From Nephromyces sp. MM_2019 (Eukaryota; Apicomplexa; Aconoidasida; Nephromycida), in the NCBI GenBank assembly GCA_015657535.1, contig JADHZB010001712.1:10066-74065 (forward strand): a DNA stretch of 64,000 nt, in the 5' to 3' direction. Under the pieces are notes generated by a model. That model saw only the letters and a program-made list of their open reading frames with translations, had not been told where the DNA came from and did not search any database. The position numbers were made by a program, and so were the translations under genes. Shown piece after piece: positions 23,663 to 36,602 of the stretch; positions within the stretch are counted from its first letter, which is position 1; each line of letters starts with the position of its first letter.

Positions 23663-25815
23663 TCAAATTCCACCACCAATGCTTAGGCGCTTCCTTGCCA
23701 TCTGCCTCTTTGTCAATTTTACTATCTTCTTATCTCCAGCTTCTGCTTTCGCAACATCCTTAGACTTCTCAGCCAGTATCACCTGCACATGTGAAGTTAC
23801 TGACATGTACGGATTAATTCTGCCATGAGCCCTAAAAGTCCTTCTGTACCTTCTCTCACCGCGATTAACCATGATATGTTCGACGTGAAGATCCTTTACG
23901 ACCAAATCCTTCAGCTGATTATAGAACAAAAAATATGCGCAAATCAGCACTCAAATAACGATAAAATGTGATAGAGGCAGGTTATCAAGCTCTAATTTCA
24001 GGAAAAAAAACCAAATTAAGCACGGAAACATCAAACAAAACCATGATAAGCAAAAATAACCTCGAAACAAAGAACCGAACAAGCACATATACAACATGCG
24101 CTGACATAAATGTATCACATATACGGAACAAGACAAGCTCTTGAATCCTGGACTGATAAGAATTCCAAAGGTACACTGATACACCACATGCATAGTAGCA
24201 CATAAGGTGCAAATATCACGCAGATTTAAGAAAATCTCTCAGACAAATGCCTCAAGTAATCAGGAACTTTCCTTCAAAGAATATGAAAGAAATGTTCATG
24301 GAACGTATGCGCAACATACTTTCCTTCATACTCGTCATCGTATCATCAGGGTAGGAGATACTTAATTCAAAAGCAATAATGATGCATGTTTTGAGAATAC
24401 AAATGGAGATGAACAAAAACACATAACGAATACCTACAAATCTTCAAAAAACTTTTCGACCCTGATTTAGACTGTTAAATTAAAGCGAAAAACACAATTT
24501 ATCACTTCAAGTGGCTAATAAATCACACCAAACATACACTCCTGTTTATATTACAAATTACCACTGCGTTGCTCTCTGCATTGTTCAATAAGTTCAGCAA
24601 AGCTTTACAAGACTTCACCGGCCAGCGACCCTGAGTAACCTTAAAAGCCTTAGCTTGGGCTGTCCTTCCTATAGAGCCAGTGAACTTCCTAAAAGGTATG
24701 CAACGCTTATGCTCAATAACATCTTCGAGATATTGTTTTGCCTTAGAAAGTTCCATATGCTTGATAGCTTGGGCTGTTTCGTAGGTATTCTGTCAAGCAA
24801 AATAGATTGCCGTAATAAGTATAAAAATAATCAGAGCCATAAATAAGATAACTACAAAGCCCATAAATCTGGTGTATTATGACCTCTTCACCTTTGTAGC
24901 AGTCTAAGTAACATTAACTTAAAACTACGTACTCATGTTGACCTCGCCTCAATATTTATATTCCCAACACTCGTTTCAACGGGAAATATCAAGACTGATA
25001 GTAGCAAATAAATTAAACAGGAAAGAACTATTGCAAAATAATGAAATAGAAGAAATTCATTGCAGCCCTTGACTGCAAAGCTAACTTTATTCACCAAAAA
25101 AATTCACCATTTATGACAGCCAAAGAATAAAATTAAGTTAAAATGCCAATACAAGTTGTATGATAAAAAAGCGTGAATAAAATAAAATTCCCTACACCAT
25201 TGAAAAAAGATTGTTCTCTTGCTATAGTTTAATCAAATACCTTGAAATGAATCCTGGCCCCGGACAAACATGCCAGGCTAGCTGAAAAAAAGAGTAAATG
25301 TTTTTAATTTTCCAATACACCAAAGAAAACAAATCAAAATCAAAGTCTCATGCCAAATTCACACATGGCATATACTATCCATAACTTGCCAAAAATGTAT
25401 ATGCTAAAGCAGACAAGGCTGCACTCCGCAAGCCATGCACAACATAGCCATGGGTACTTCACTTTTAACATCAAACAACCATGAAGTACGAGGTAACAGG
25501 ATGCTATATTTACACTTATATATGATACCTCCAAACACATACATCCCACCCAAACATACTAGTACACACACATCGGTGCAACAAAAATATAACAAGGGTA
25601 AGCTTGCAAAAGCATTTATGCATCAGCAAGGAAACAAAAATTAGCCTGTATAAGCACACCAGCAATGTCATCCCCGCAACATCCTCACGTTCCCAAACGA
25701 GCCATCACATTAGAGTAAAAGCACAAAAAAGTACCAATAGCATCAGAAACTGTTAAGAAGCAGATAGCTAAACCTCACATTTGTTGCGGTTTTGGGGCTC
25801 CCTTGAGTACTTCAT
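23663..25815 (-). CDS. RPL17: 60S ribosomal protein L17 (uL22), 185 aa
   Basis: Structural protein of the large cytosolic ribosomal subunit, lining the exit tunnel. Four exons: 25815-25779, 25281-25241, 24789-24562 and 23914-23663, with phases 1, 0, 0. The first coding exon is only 37 nt ([12 protein letters not shown]) and was found by its match to the conserved MxxYSxxPxN start. The second encodes LSGARIHFK. The third has [20 protein letters not shown] and [17 protein letters not shown]. The fourth has [14 protein letters not shown] and a basic tail ending [10 protein letters not shown]. Length is almost the same as in other eukaryotes (about 184). Introns of 646, 450 and 497 nt are long relative to the small exons. 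The start is clear: the upstream base order gives no earlier ATG in frame within the exon. Confidence 0.95.
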
Positions 25816-28800
25816 CTTGTGGGCTTGGTAATATTTTCACGGCGCAGCAAAACGCAGTTTCAAGCAGATTGCCCAGTGGCGCAGCACCCACAATCCTGTT
25901 AACCAGCGCAGCGCAATCGGAGAGATGGTATATGCTAATGTACCAAAAAGCCCTTTTTTTTCTGAGAACTTCACGCACTCATGACACTACACACTCCAGT
26001 AAAGCGAATTTAATGCCTCACCTCATGGTTACAACGGTAATAACTACCACAGTTATAGGAAGCAAGTGAGAAATAAAACACAAAACAGTTGAAAAGTGTA
26101 CAACAAAAATTAAAACTCAGTGAAACCAAGCCGTATACAGACTGCTATTCAGCAATTGTGCGCCCACAATTTTCATATTGTGAAGCACCAGCTCACGCCA
26201 ATGAAACAGGGGACGCACAACATAGTCGAGGCACGCTGTCGTAGCCAGAGAAGTTCACGCCAGTAAACAACTCAGATAATCGTCATTACACATAGTGACA
26301 CACAAATACCACGTTTCTCTCCGATAGCCAGACAATTTCACTCACCGCTGAACTTTAGAATACGTTTCTTACTGTTTGTTGAAATGTTTGCTGAATGGAA
26401 GGAGTGGGCAAGGCTGCAGACACATTAAAAGCCAAAACTTTCAGTGACCGCGCTAATATAATTTGCCCGGAAGTATATTACATCTTGCCGCGGGCACACT
26501 GCATTCATTGACGTTGGCGGCTCCTGGCTTCCCAGCCGGAAAGAAGATATATCGACAATTTCGAACGCGCTGCGGATAGGGGGGAATCTGAGGCCAGCAG
26601 ATAGCGCCTGATTGGTTACCGCTTCCGCGGCGCAGAAGCCATATCATGGCTGGCAGCCCTGCAGCCCGCGCAGATTATACGGCAAAAGCGTCCGATAAGG
26701 GCTTGCGCTACACTCACACGTTTATAGTACCAAAAAAACAATGTGCGCTGGTATCCGTACCCCAGCCATCGGTTAAATGGTGTACCGCAGTTCGATGAAG
26801 TGTACCCCTGTGCTGAAATGAAGCAATGACTTCACAGCGCGGAGGCATCATTATGGTATACTGCAGTCCACCCCTAGCGGATATCACCTTCGAGTCCCTA
26901 TGTTAACTATGCGGAAACTAGACTCCTAATCGCCATCTGGACCATGCTAGCAACGCCTTACCTACCCTGTTTTGTGGTGTCGCCTGTTCCTTGAGAGCCA
27001 AGGTGGGTGGTACGGGGTAACAGAAATGGAAGGCTACTGAAATTGCTCTGTTAAGAAATCAAGAAGAATAATCGTGATTGCTTGCAATTTATGAAAAAAG
27101 CTAAGCATTACCCACTAGAACCTCTTTAATAGGGTCACATATGCGAAGATACTCCAACGCTCAAAGCACGCACGTTATGCTTCGGGTAGGTTGACTTTCG
27201 TGCCATCAAGTTAGTAATAGTGATAACTGCAGAAAAATATGTGGTCATCTCAGTAACTTGCTACGTTTATCAATTTGAATGTGCTTTCAACATAGCGAAA
27301 GATCACGGCTTCAGGAGTGTTATCGTGAGCATGGCCACACTCATACTCTTATAAGCATCTCTGTTCATGAAAAAAGGTCACGGGGTAGGGCTGACATTGT
27401 CGCTGTACGTATTACCATATAACCGCTCGCCTACTTTATGTGCATGAACCAACGGTGATGCTGGAAATCAATTAGCTTATGTCGCCGTGCAAGCTTGGGT
27501 AGCTCCGACAAACCTGAAGGCCGCTGTGTAGCATAGTAGGTGGAAAAATCTCTGTTCAAAACGATAATACGTTTGTCTTATCGCTTTGATGGGAAACTAG
27601 TACCACCTTATAAAAGCTGCTATAAGATAGCGATATTTCGCATGTCAATGCCCCTACTCAATGGGGTAAATAATTGGAGCTTTCATGCTGTATCACTAAA
27701 ATAGGGTCAAAAATAAATGAGCTACTACATGCCATTCTGACTGGATACAAGCATCCCATACCTGAAACTGCAAATACGGCTACTGGCACATTGTTCCATC
27801 CCTTGAGGGCTTAGCCTTAAAATTAGCAAGGCTTGTGAAAGCTGGGGAAGATGAAAAAGGACTTTTCGGAACGTAGAAATTATCATCTCTGATTCATGTG
27901 TAGTGCTATGTACCCCCGTAATAATATACTCTAACGCCAGGGCTTCACCTACTTCGCATAGCCGCAGTCATTTCGGGAGTACAAAGCGTATGCTGCAGTC
28001 AAATGAAATTGCTTATCATGTTGGCTACAAGTTTCTGGTAACTTACAGAAGTTTGAATTACTAACCAGATTTGGTGCTTGTAGCCCCGAAATAATCTTTT
28101 TTCAAGATATTGTGCTTGGCTTAGATTAAGAGCTACATTTCGTGCCTTTTCCCATGATTTCCCGTTTAGCTTGCTAAATTGTAATTTTTTATTGTGGACC
28201 TCCCAATTCAGGATATATCTCTTTGAACATAACTCTTCGCAGTTTCATTCCCTTTTTTTAAGTCTATTTTCGTGAAATTCCTAATTTTTTCATTGCGAGT
28301 TTCTAAGTCGTATTATACTGTGTACACTTGAATTGCTGGTTTTCGCAGCTTTGTAAAGGTGGGAAACATAGTTTATGGCTAAGCATTGATTAACTCCAAG
28401 TCGCTAGATAACTGCAATTTCAAAACCGCAATAACATCTACTAGATAAGAAAGGGATAGCTTTCTTTATTTGGGAGGTTCATCTTAACTGTAACTCTGTA
28501 AGCGGATAATCTGAGTCACACTCCGTATACAGTTCCTATAATTTTTACATAATTCACAATGAGAATTATAACTATCACAACGAGTTTACCCTATCTTAAT
28601 TTTGTGTGTAGCGGCAGGAATGTCTTTTGCGTATTGTGATGACCCGTGAAACTTCAAAATACAGCTTAATACGCATATTTTTAGTTTTCAAAATAAAGCA
28701 TCTGTAGCCTCCGCTTTTTTTTTCATATAAAAATTGAAGCATCTAAACTTGATTGCTAATACACATACTGTTTGTCCATTTGTATGGACAAGAAGAGCTT

Positions 28801-28975
28801 GAAACCAAAAAGATTAAGAGGTATATCCATCTCAGCACTTCACAATTATTTTCATAATGAATGAATGTTTTTGGGGTTCTCCATACTGCGCGCACCACTG
28901 GATTTTTGTTACTACTCGTAGTCACATTAAGTTGAAGGCTATGCCTAAATAAACGTGAAAATCTGGTTATTCCAG
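25816..28975. other. Intergenic region upstream of RPL17 and of the cysteine-containing gene
   Basis: About 3.2 kb. The part from about 26450 to 26900 is more G+C-rich than its surroundings and may include the RPL17 promoter. Missing 5' exons of the plus-strand gene starting at or before 28976 should lie here, but I could not identify them with confidence. Confidence 0.5.
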
Positions 28976-29636
28976 TGTGCTGGAACTTGTGACGTCAAGT
29001 ATCTGACAAAACATGCCGCCGTCGCGGGGAAGCCATATGTCTTAACTACCATATTCTCGAGTCAAAGCAGCTTTAGGTTTAAATGCATCCCACTCACCAT
29101 AGCTTCGGAAAGAACAAGCAATAAAGAACTAGAGTTTCCAATAAAGAAGATATTTCAATTCCTAGTAATATGGGTATACTCAAATGTGAGGTACTTATTG
29201 TAGCTTGTCGTCTTTAAAGTGTGAGACATGCACAAAGCTGGTTGCTTCACAACAGGAGGCTTTATCGCGCAAAACGAGTTTTCAAGCAGTTGCATGGGGC
29301 GCATGGCCCTTGTTTGAATTTGGATGTTCTCACTCGCATGCAAGTTCTTTAGAAGTGCAGTGGCTAGAAAATGGTAAGCTACTGAAAACTATGTTACTGG
29401 GTCGATTATATCGATATGCCTATTAGATACGAGAAGCAAATACCATAGCATAACAGCCCTACATTCAATCTGATGCTGCAGCTTCAAAGATGCATTTCTG
29501 GTTATTTATAAATTTGAAAAATCCATGATAATGATTAATATCTCAGATTGGAGAGCGTAGTCATCAGGTATCGGAGGCAGACCTCTGCTCGGAAATATGG
29601 CACACGTTCAAAAATTCGGCTATGAAAGACTCTTGA
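28976..29636 (+). CDS. Cysteine-containing protein of unknown function, 3' exons (5' end not found)
   Basis: Four exons are proposed: 28976-29164 (after acceptor TTATTCCAG), 29220-29392, 29482-29500 (19 nt) and 29547-29636. Phases are 0, 2, 0 and the frame closes at TGA. Exon 1 begins with a CxxxC pair (CAGTCDVKYL) and continues with a basic, beta-rich stretch. Exon 2 has CETCTK and later FGCSHSHASS, so Cys and His residues are spaced as in a zinc-binding fold, though I do not recognise the family. The last exon reads IGERSHQ then SEADLCSEIWHTF. An alternative strong donor (ATGGTAAGC at 29374) would end exon 2 in phase 1, but no matching acceptor was found. Reading frame and composition say coding; the boundaries of the two small 3' exons are tentative. 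Confidence 0.5.
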
Positions 29637-29925
29637 TTCTGGTATTCCTCAATAGCTGATGCTACCATGTTTTGGGTGACCCCAGATTCATTCCTCTTAG
29701 CTAAGCCCTGAAAGTCGAAATATTGTGCTTATTCTAGTCAGCCTTTCCGCATCAGCTGGCTTAGGATAATTTTACATTTAGGGCAGTGGAGGAGGCACGT
29801 AACGATCGAACCTTTTAAGGTTTGCACAATTAGCTAAATAAGCTACTATTCATCAGAAGGTATTATTTTATAAATTTTTATGATTTGCAATAGCAAGAAT
29901 ACATGGCGTGACTTTCTCAATAATA

Positions 29926-32900
29926 TTATAAATCATAGTAATCCATCAAACTGCACGCGGTACCATCTTCATCGAATGAAATTACCGGCGCGACATCGCA
30001 GAAAGGGCCGCAGGATGATAGAAAAGCAGAAGTTTTGGACCCGCCTTCGAATTCTCTATTCTGCACGCTCGGTAGCATCGCCTGATTAAGATTGTGATCC
30101 TCACTCTTCCCAAACTTTGGACAATGCGTAAATTCACTTGCTTTGAAAATGCTGTATGCCTCGTGAAGAGCAAGCCTCGTTTCTAGCTCTTTCATTCTAG
30201 CCTTGAGATCCACGTAAGCCATCTATTAAATGAAATGCGATGATAAAAAATATGCAGAGCGATGCACAAAGATATATACAGTAGAAAACTTAAAACAAAA
30301 ATAAGGCTTTCCTAATTACACGCGCAACTATAAGTTCAGGAAACTAATTTGGACAATAGCTTGTAACTCTTGACTTTGCGAAAAATGGTCAATTACGTTG
30401 CTGAGCTCTTCAGAATGTTTAAAACTGCTCCTCATTGATGCCATGCTCGACTGCAATTTGCTAACAGTTGACTTCTCTGCTTTCAACTGCACATTAGTAA
30501 GAATTTAAATAGTATATTTAAGGCTTCGTGCTGATCACCTGTCATTTCACACGAGTATATTGAGAGCTATGCTAACCTGGGAGGTTATGAAACTCAGCCT
30601 CTCAGTGAGTTTTTCGTTTAGGCAAGAAAGTTCGACTATCTCGTTTAATTGCTGAAAAAAAATATCCCGGCGGTTAAGAAACTAGGTGTTTTAAATATTT
30701 GAACGAACCATTATTTTGTAGTATTAAAATAGTGGCTATTCGATATTTCCAGAACTTACGTTCTTGTACTCAGCGTCATTCTTACGCAAATCGTCGTTCA
30801 ACTTGTTGATCTGCGTATTGGCAAAAAGCAGAAGCGCTGTACAGACCAGTCTATAAAAACTGAATTGACTTCAAAACAACAATAACTTCATAAATCTTTC
30901 CCAGCCACTCTAAGTTTTCGTCTCAGCACATAAAAAAGCTAAATATATCGTATTTCAGCAAAAGCTAGCAAGAACAACTGTTTTTTGGCCTATTTTATGA
31001 CTTTGTTCGCTTCATCAGCTTCGCTCTCCTTGTAAAAGTATGTGCGAACATCTTGTAAATAAACTGTTGATTTCCAAACCTATATCTTCATCATCAAGAC
31101 TTACCTGCTCGCTTTTATGTACGAGCTGAAGCTTCAAAGAGCTCACTGCACGGCTACTTAACAACTTCGCAAGGCTTATCCAGTGTACAGAGGTCTTGGA
31201 GTGTTGCATACTTTCGCTTTCAATCATGTATCCGTTCTTGTCATCGTTTAGATTCGAATATGAACTCCCAAACTCCCTTTCAAGCGAATTAACGTCAAGG
31301 GTAGTAGCAGTGGGATATAAGTATTCATCATTGGGAGCAGTTAAATCAATGTACTTGCCTGAGGAGCTTGATGGAGTAATGATTCCAGCAGCTATGTGAT
31401 TTAGGCACTCCTTTAGAGGGGTAGAGTTAGTGCTATTAGAGCATTCTGGTGACCCTGTAGACCTTTTAGTGACTTTGGCCGAGCTACTGCTAGGAGTTGT
31501 TTCTCTATTACTAACGACCTCACTGGTATTGAGATTTTCTGGGGAACTACCTACCAATACCTTCTTATCTTCCTCTAACGAGACAAGATTGCCTGGTTGA
31601 TCCTTTACTGATAAAGATTGGGGGTCAGGTTCAGAAAGCTTTTTTTTGCCTTGATTAGCAAACCCAAGCACTGTATTATCCGAGGAAAGCATAGTGTCCA
31701 AATTCATGGAGCAAAGCTTGCTTTCGTACTCACAAGTTCCAAGTAATGCCATCCAAGCATTCTCTATCCTCTCTGCATTGAGAGGGCTTGGAGACTGAAG
31801 TTGTATAGCCAAGTACTGCAAAAAAAGTCGATATGCCTGATTCGATGATAAAGCGCTTGAAAGCCTCAAGATAAGAAGATAGCGAGCGATCTCAGTGCAT
31901 TAGGCATATAGTTAAACTCCTTAAAAATAAATACAACATTGTAATTAAATATTCGAGATAGTGCACACTTATTGAAAATATTGCAAACGATGCAGACATG
32001 AGAAATCTTCCTAAGCTCAAAATAACTAGAAAATACTTGATTTAACTTTCTTTTTCATAACTTGCGCCACCTATGGCTCCCAAAGGGGTTTTCCATGATT
32101 TAGAAACCACGTTAAAAAAATTTAAAAGGGCATCATCAACGTTGCTATTCTGACGGAAATCATACCTTGCATAGCTCTGACAAAAATTCTTGTGTAGCTA
32201 GCAGAAGCTTGTTTTCCGTATCAATCTCCCGGAATGCTAACTGCAGACAAAATTAATCACATAGCAGCGCGCATTTTGTTTTGAATTTTTTTTTTATATT
32301 AGCATTATCGGAACACTTATTTGCTGTTTCTTCGTTTCCAACCAGTAGATCCTGGAAACGTCGGGAATCTGCTTCGAAGCAAAGTTGCAGTGTTTTTGTC
32401 GTGTGCTTTTCCTGAAGTTCTCCCTCCTGAATAGTATGTGCCAGCTTTAAGCGGCATACCTGCAAAAATTCAGCGTTCTCAATTACTCTTCTTTATGTTC
32501 GACATATTCTGAATATTATCTGATTTAATTTCTCATTGAAACAATGAAAATCACAGTATTTACAGGCAGTGGAATATTCAAATACTATAAGCCCTCCCGC
32601 TTTCTCTTTATTAATCAAATAAACGATAATAAATACAAGAAACAGATGATACGAATTGAGCAGGATTATAAGATATTCTTTTTAAAAATTGAAAAAAAAG
32701 TATCTCCGAAAACATGTAAGCAACGCTTGCAATCTAAATATCTTAATAGGAATCCTGCGCAGTATCCTTAAATTTATTTTAAGGAAGATATATTATCAAA
32801 AAATACAAAGACAAGCTATAAAGATATACTGAGTGATTGAACAATAACAACCTAAAGAACGAAAGCAGATCCCAGTATATGAAGTACATGCCTTCAATTC

Positions 32901-35900
32901 TACTTGAGTTTTTCCTATCATCTTCCTCCATTGGTGACGCTGAGACAGTAACTCGTTCTCGTGATTTCCTTGCATAGTTCTCGAAATCTTTCTCCATTTC
33001 TTTAGCGAAAAAAGCAGCCTTATTTGACTCATTTTTAATAAATTTTTTGCTCAAATTGCAGCTACACAGATGATGGATTCTCACGTAGTAACCAAAGCTT
33101 CAAATTAAAGAATTTCAAAGTTGTAGAAATAGTTCAATATTAATGCCAAAGTAATTTTGCAATAAACATTGAAAAAAATCAATTTCCTCTCACTGAAAAA
33201 GTTGGAAAAACTATACTGTTCTTTCTTCAATTCAACCTACTTGCTCATTTTCAAGGGTGCTAAGTAGGATAGAGTTCAAGGCGCCCTGTAGCCTCAAAAT
33301 CTCCCCTCTGCATACTTCTAAGCCATCTCGGTATCTGGAAGGAAGCGCAGGTAAATATGGTGCTCAAAATACTACTTTTACAGGAAGAGCATAATATAAA
33401 AATTGAAGAGCTCTGTAGCTACTCTCTTGTAAAACATCTTTTAAACAGATTCTAAATCAATAATGCAAGAAAATTATTACTCCTGCAAGCACTGAAATTT
33501 AAGTACGAAAAGCTTAAGGTTATTCAGTATATACCTGTTTAAAGAAAATTATGTATTGTTTAAAATAGAGATATCTAACCTGCGAGTGTCTTCCTGCAAG
33601 CTCCAGAATAACTGCACCACTTGACGAAACGTAGCAGCAAACTTTTCTGCCTGCTCCATATCTATAATGCCGCCCTTACATTTCGATTCCTTTCTCTTTG
33701 AAGATCGATAAATTTCCCAAGTTCCCTCCCCCTTTTTCACGTCTGAAATACATTTTGGAGCTACCTCAAACTCTGCTTGCCCTTGAAATTCAAGCATACT
33801 TGCTCCAAGAAAAGCTAATGTTTGAAGATTTTCTAAAAGCAGAGCATCCCGTTGCACCGCATCTTGCGAGTATTTTTCCGGTAGTTTTGGGAGCCAAAAT
33901 TTATAGGAATTGCCACAATTAGATAGTTTACGCCAACAGAAGCACTTCTCATTGTCAAAAGATTTTTCAAAGTTTTTTAAGCTCCCGTGTGTATTTTTAT
34001 GTTTCGTTTCACCTGCATTAACTTCTGTGTCATTTTGTGTCGTTGCAGCTTCTTCTGCATATGGATATCCAAGCTTGAGCTCCCTGAAATCAAACATTTT
34101 TCTGAGGTTTTCCTTATCAAAGACTTCGTTTTGTCTTAACTTGGTCTTGAGAAAATTATTGACTCTAGTTAGGTGGGCGTTTTCACTTCTCAGCTTGCTA
34201 AGGTCACGCTCTACTTGTAGCTGGCTATCCAGCTCAGCTATAGTAGCCGCAGCATTCAGCTTAGGAAATGCAGCTTCAGATGAAAACGAATTTTCTCGGT
34301 CAAATGGAATATTATAGATAGTTTTACCAGAGTTTTGCTTGCCCCGCATCTCCTTTGCGGTTTCTGCTATTTGAAGTTGACTAAGCTGCATTTCTAGCAG
34401 CTTAACCCATGTCACATAGTCTAGAAGGGTATTTAACAAAAGGTTCTCCAGCAAGTCTGAATGAACAGTAATACTTTCTCCCGGTTGATGAAATGACTCC
34501 AGCAGAGTAATTAACTGTGTCCTTGCAGTATCCTTTATCTGAAAAATCATAGAGGCTTGTATAGGAAGTGCACCTTTAGCAGTTAGATTCTTGGAAAAAT
34601 CCTGCAAGCATGGCATAAACTTCTTCAGGGATTCTCTCAGTTCTTGAAGCCGTTGAAAGTAATTCCATTTGTTCTCAGACTCAGTTTCTATGCGATTCAA
34701 TTCCTCATCGCTAAGTTTTTTCTGCGCCTCTAAGAGTTCAATCTCTTCGCATTTAAGCCTCAATTTTTCCTCACTAATTTTCAAGAGGTTTCTAAAAGCT
34801 GCAAGTGAAAAAGCAGACTTTTCCTGCGAAGTTTTATTTGAAGCAAATGTTATTTTACCCTCATTGCCTTCGTGAGTACACCTCATATTTGTGCCATTAT
34901 CCTCAGAACCATCTTCTGTCTTAATAGTGCTAATATCTAACGTCATAGCAACATCTTCTTCGAGTTGCCTTAACTTCTCAGCACTAGCATTGAGAATAGT
35001 CCTCTCGTTCGCCAACGCGCTCTCCCGTGACTTCAATTCAGCCACTTTCAACCTCTCTTCAGCCTGCGCAAGTTTTAGGCCGTATACATTCTCCATCTCT
35101 CTCAACTCTTTGGCTACTTGGGAGCGAATAACACTTTCAACTTTCTCCTTCATGGATAGCTGCGATGAAAGGCAGCTATTCTGTAACTTCAGAGCCTGGA
35201 TAAGCTTCTCGCCTTTCATTTTTGGTACATCTCCTTCCCATTCAACAAGCTCGTTAGTATTGCCTATTTCATCAACATAACATGAGAGCGCCTCCGAAAT
35301 ATTTATGACCGTTGATGATGTCTGAGAAGCCTTGGTTTCCATTTTACTTGAACTTCTCAGAACAGGCTGCCGGGAGCCTGTACCACCGTACCCAACAGAC
35401 TGCATCACCATAGTTTCTTCTGTGCCAGGCATCATTTTCCTATTATAATCTATTTTAGAGGGCTCTGCAGAATCGTAAACGCTTTCACTCATGCTGCTAG
35501 GAATAATTTTCGGCAATGCTTGAGAGAAAACATTAGAGTAGAAATTCCTCTTCAACTTTGCAGCATGCAGTTGTCCTTCCCCATTAGGATCTTCTTCATC
35601 TTCGTATTTCGGTGCTGTGCCTGCTGCTTTATGCTCGAAATATTCTTGAGAAACAAATGAAGGAGCACGAAGCTCAGAGATAAAGGCTTGTCTTCCCATC
35701 TGTGGCTCTAGACCCTCCTTTGTTTTTAAGGTGCCTGTAGGAATCGGATCATTCGCATTTGCAATTTCATTAATTTTATCAACTTCTCTCCCAGAATATA
35801 AATTTGATAACCTTGGGCCACATTCAGATATTGCTTCGGGCATTAATTTTTCGCTGTAAAGCTTGCGATTTAACGTAAAAGAGGGATCCTGTTTACTTGG

Positions 35901-36602
35901 CTTTGCAGCAAAATCTTTGTGAATTAGATAGGCATCATCATTAGCCGATTGGAGTTCATTTTCCCCGAAAAGATTAGGTTTTGATAAGGAGCTCCTTTCG
36001 TTATTGCAAAGTTGCACAACTTTTGTGGTATTATTAGAGTAGTTCCCTTCTCTCTTTGAGACAGCACTGCTTTCAGATGGCAATACTACACTTCCTGCGC
36101 GTATCAAGCAGTTTAGCGGGGCTTCGCTAGACATGAATTGAGCTAGCTTGTTGTCCACAGCATGCGCAATCGCAAAGGCGCACTCGTGTTTAGTAACAAG
36201 CGTATGAAGAAAAAACATTAAAGTTAACGCTTGGAATGAGGCCCTAAACCTGCCCATTTCTATTCCTTGCCTATCAACTAAATTCGGCGGGACACCCACT
36301 TCATTCAGTACAGCTTCTACAATATTCCAATTCTTTTTCACTTCGTCTTCAAATTGGGGATTAAACGATATCCTCTTGATTCTCCTTAACATCTGATTAG
36401 GCCAGATGTATTTGAAAATCTCAAGAATTATAGTGCCGTCCTTTAAATCAACAAAATCACCTTCAGTGTACTTGCTTTCCCCTTTTAACAAAGCTTTCAC
36501 CCATTCCCGCAATTCACCCTTTCCCACAATTGGAACATCATGCTCGTGGTTCTTGGGTACTGTTGGGTTTTCTTCTTCAGGTAGTTGAGGCGATGCAATC
36601 AT
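29926..36602 (-). CDS. HOOK: HOOK-family protein, about 1542 aa
   Basis: Adaptor with an N-terminal HOOK (calponin-homology-like) domain and coiled coils. HOOK proteins link cargo to dynein, and in Toxoplasma a HOOK complex promotes microneme trafficking and secretion. Ten exons: 36602-33580, 33334-33241, 32999-32904, 32459-32343, 32240-32166, 31815-31105, 30810-30760, 30651-30577, 30486-30397 and 30222-29926; after the first junction (phase 2) all are phase 0. The HOOK domain spans about residues 28-165 (ELREWVKALL; FVDLKDGTIILEIFKYIWP; helices to HAVDNKL). A long acidic/serine-rich region follows. Coiled coil covers about 470-800 and recurs in the small 3' exons (FREIDTENKLLLATQEFL; INKLNDDLRKND). 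The frame is open to 36698, but the first ATG is at 36602. It is about twice the length of animal HOOKs. The exon 3 acceptor and the end of exon 9 (30397) are the least certain joins. Confidence 0.86.

Noticed and set aside
32779..33084. The longer minus-strand frame (AFFAKEMEKDFENYARKSRE) as HOOK exon 3
   Set aside because: It needs a phase that neither neighbouring exon offers. The alternative frame at 32999-32904 has a pyrimidine-rich acceptor, a CAA|GTAGAA donor, phase 0 on both sides and heptad-like residues.
33698..36588. Plus-strand ORFs of 60-135 codons opposite the HOOK exon
   Set aside because: They lie antisense to a 1000-codon coding exon and are serine/leucine/phenylalanine-rich shadows of it.
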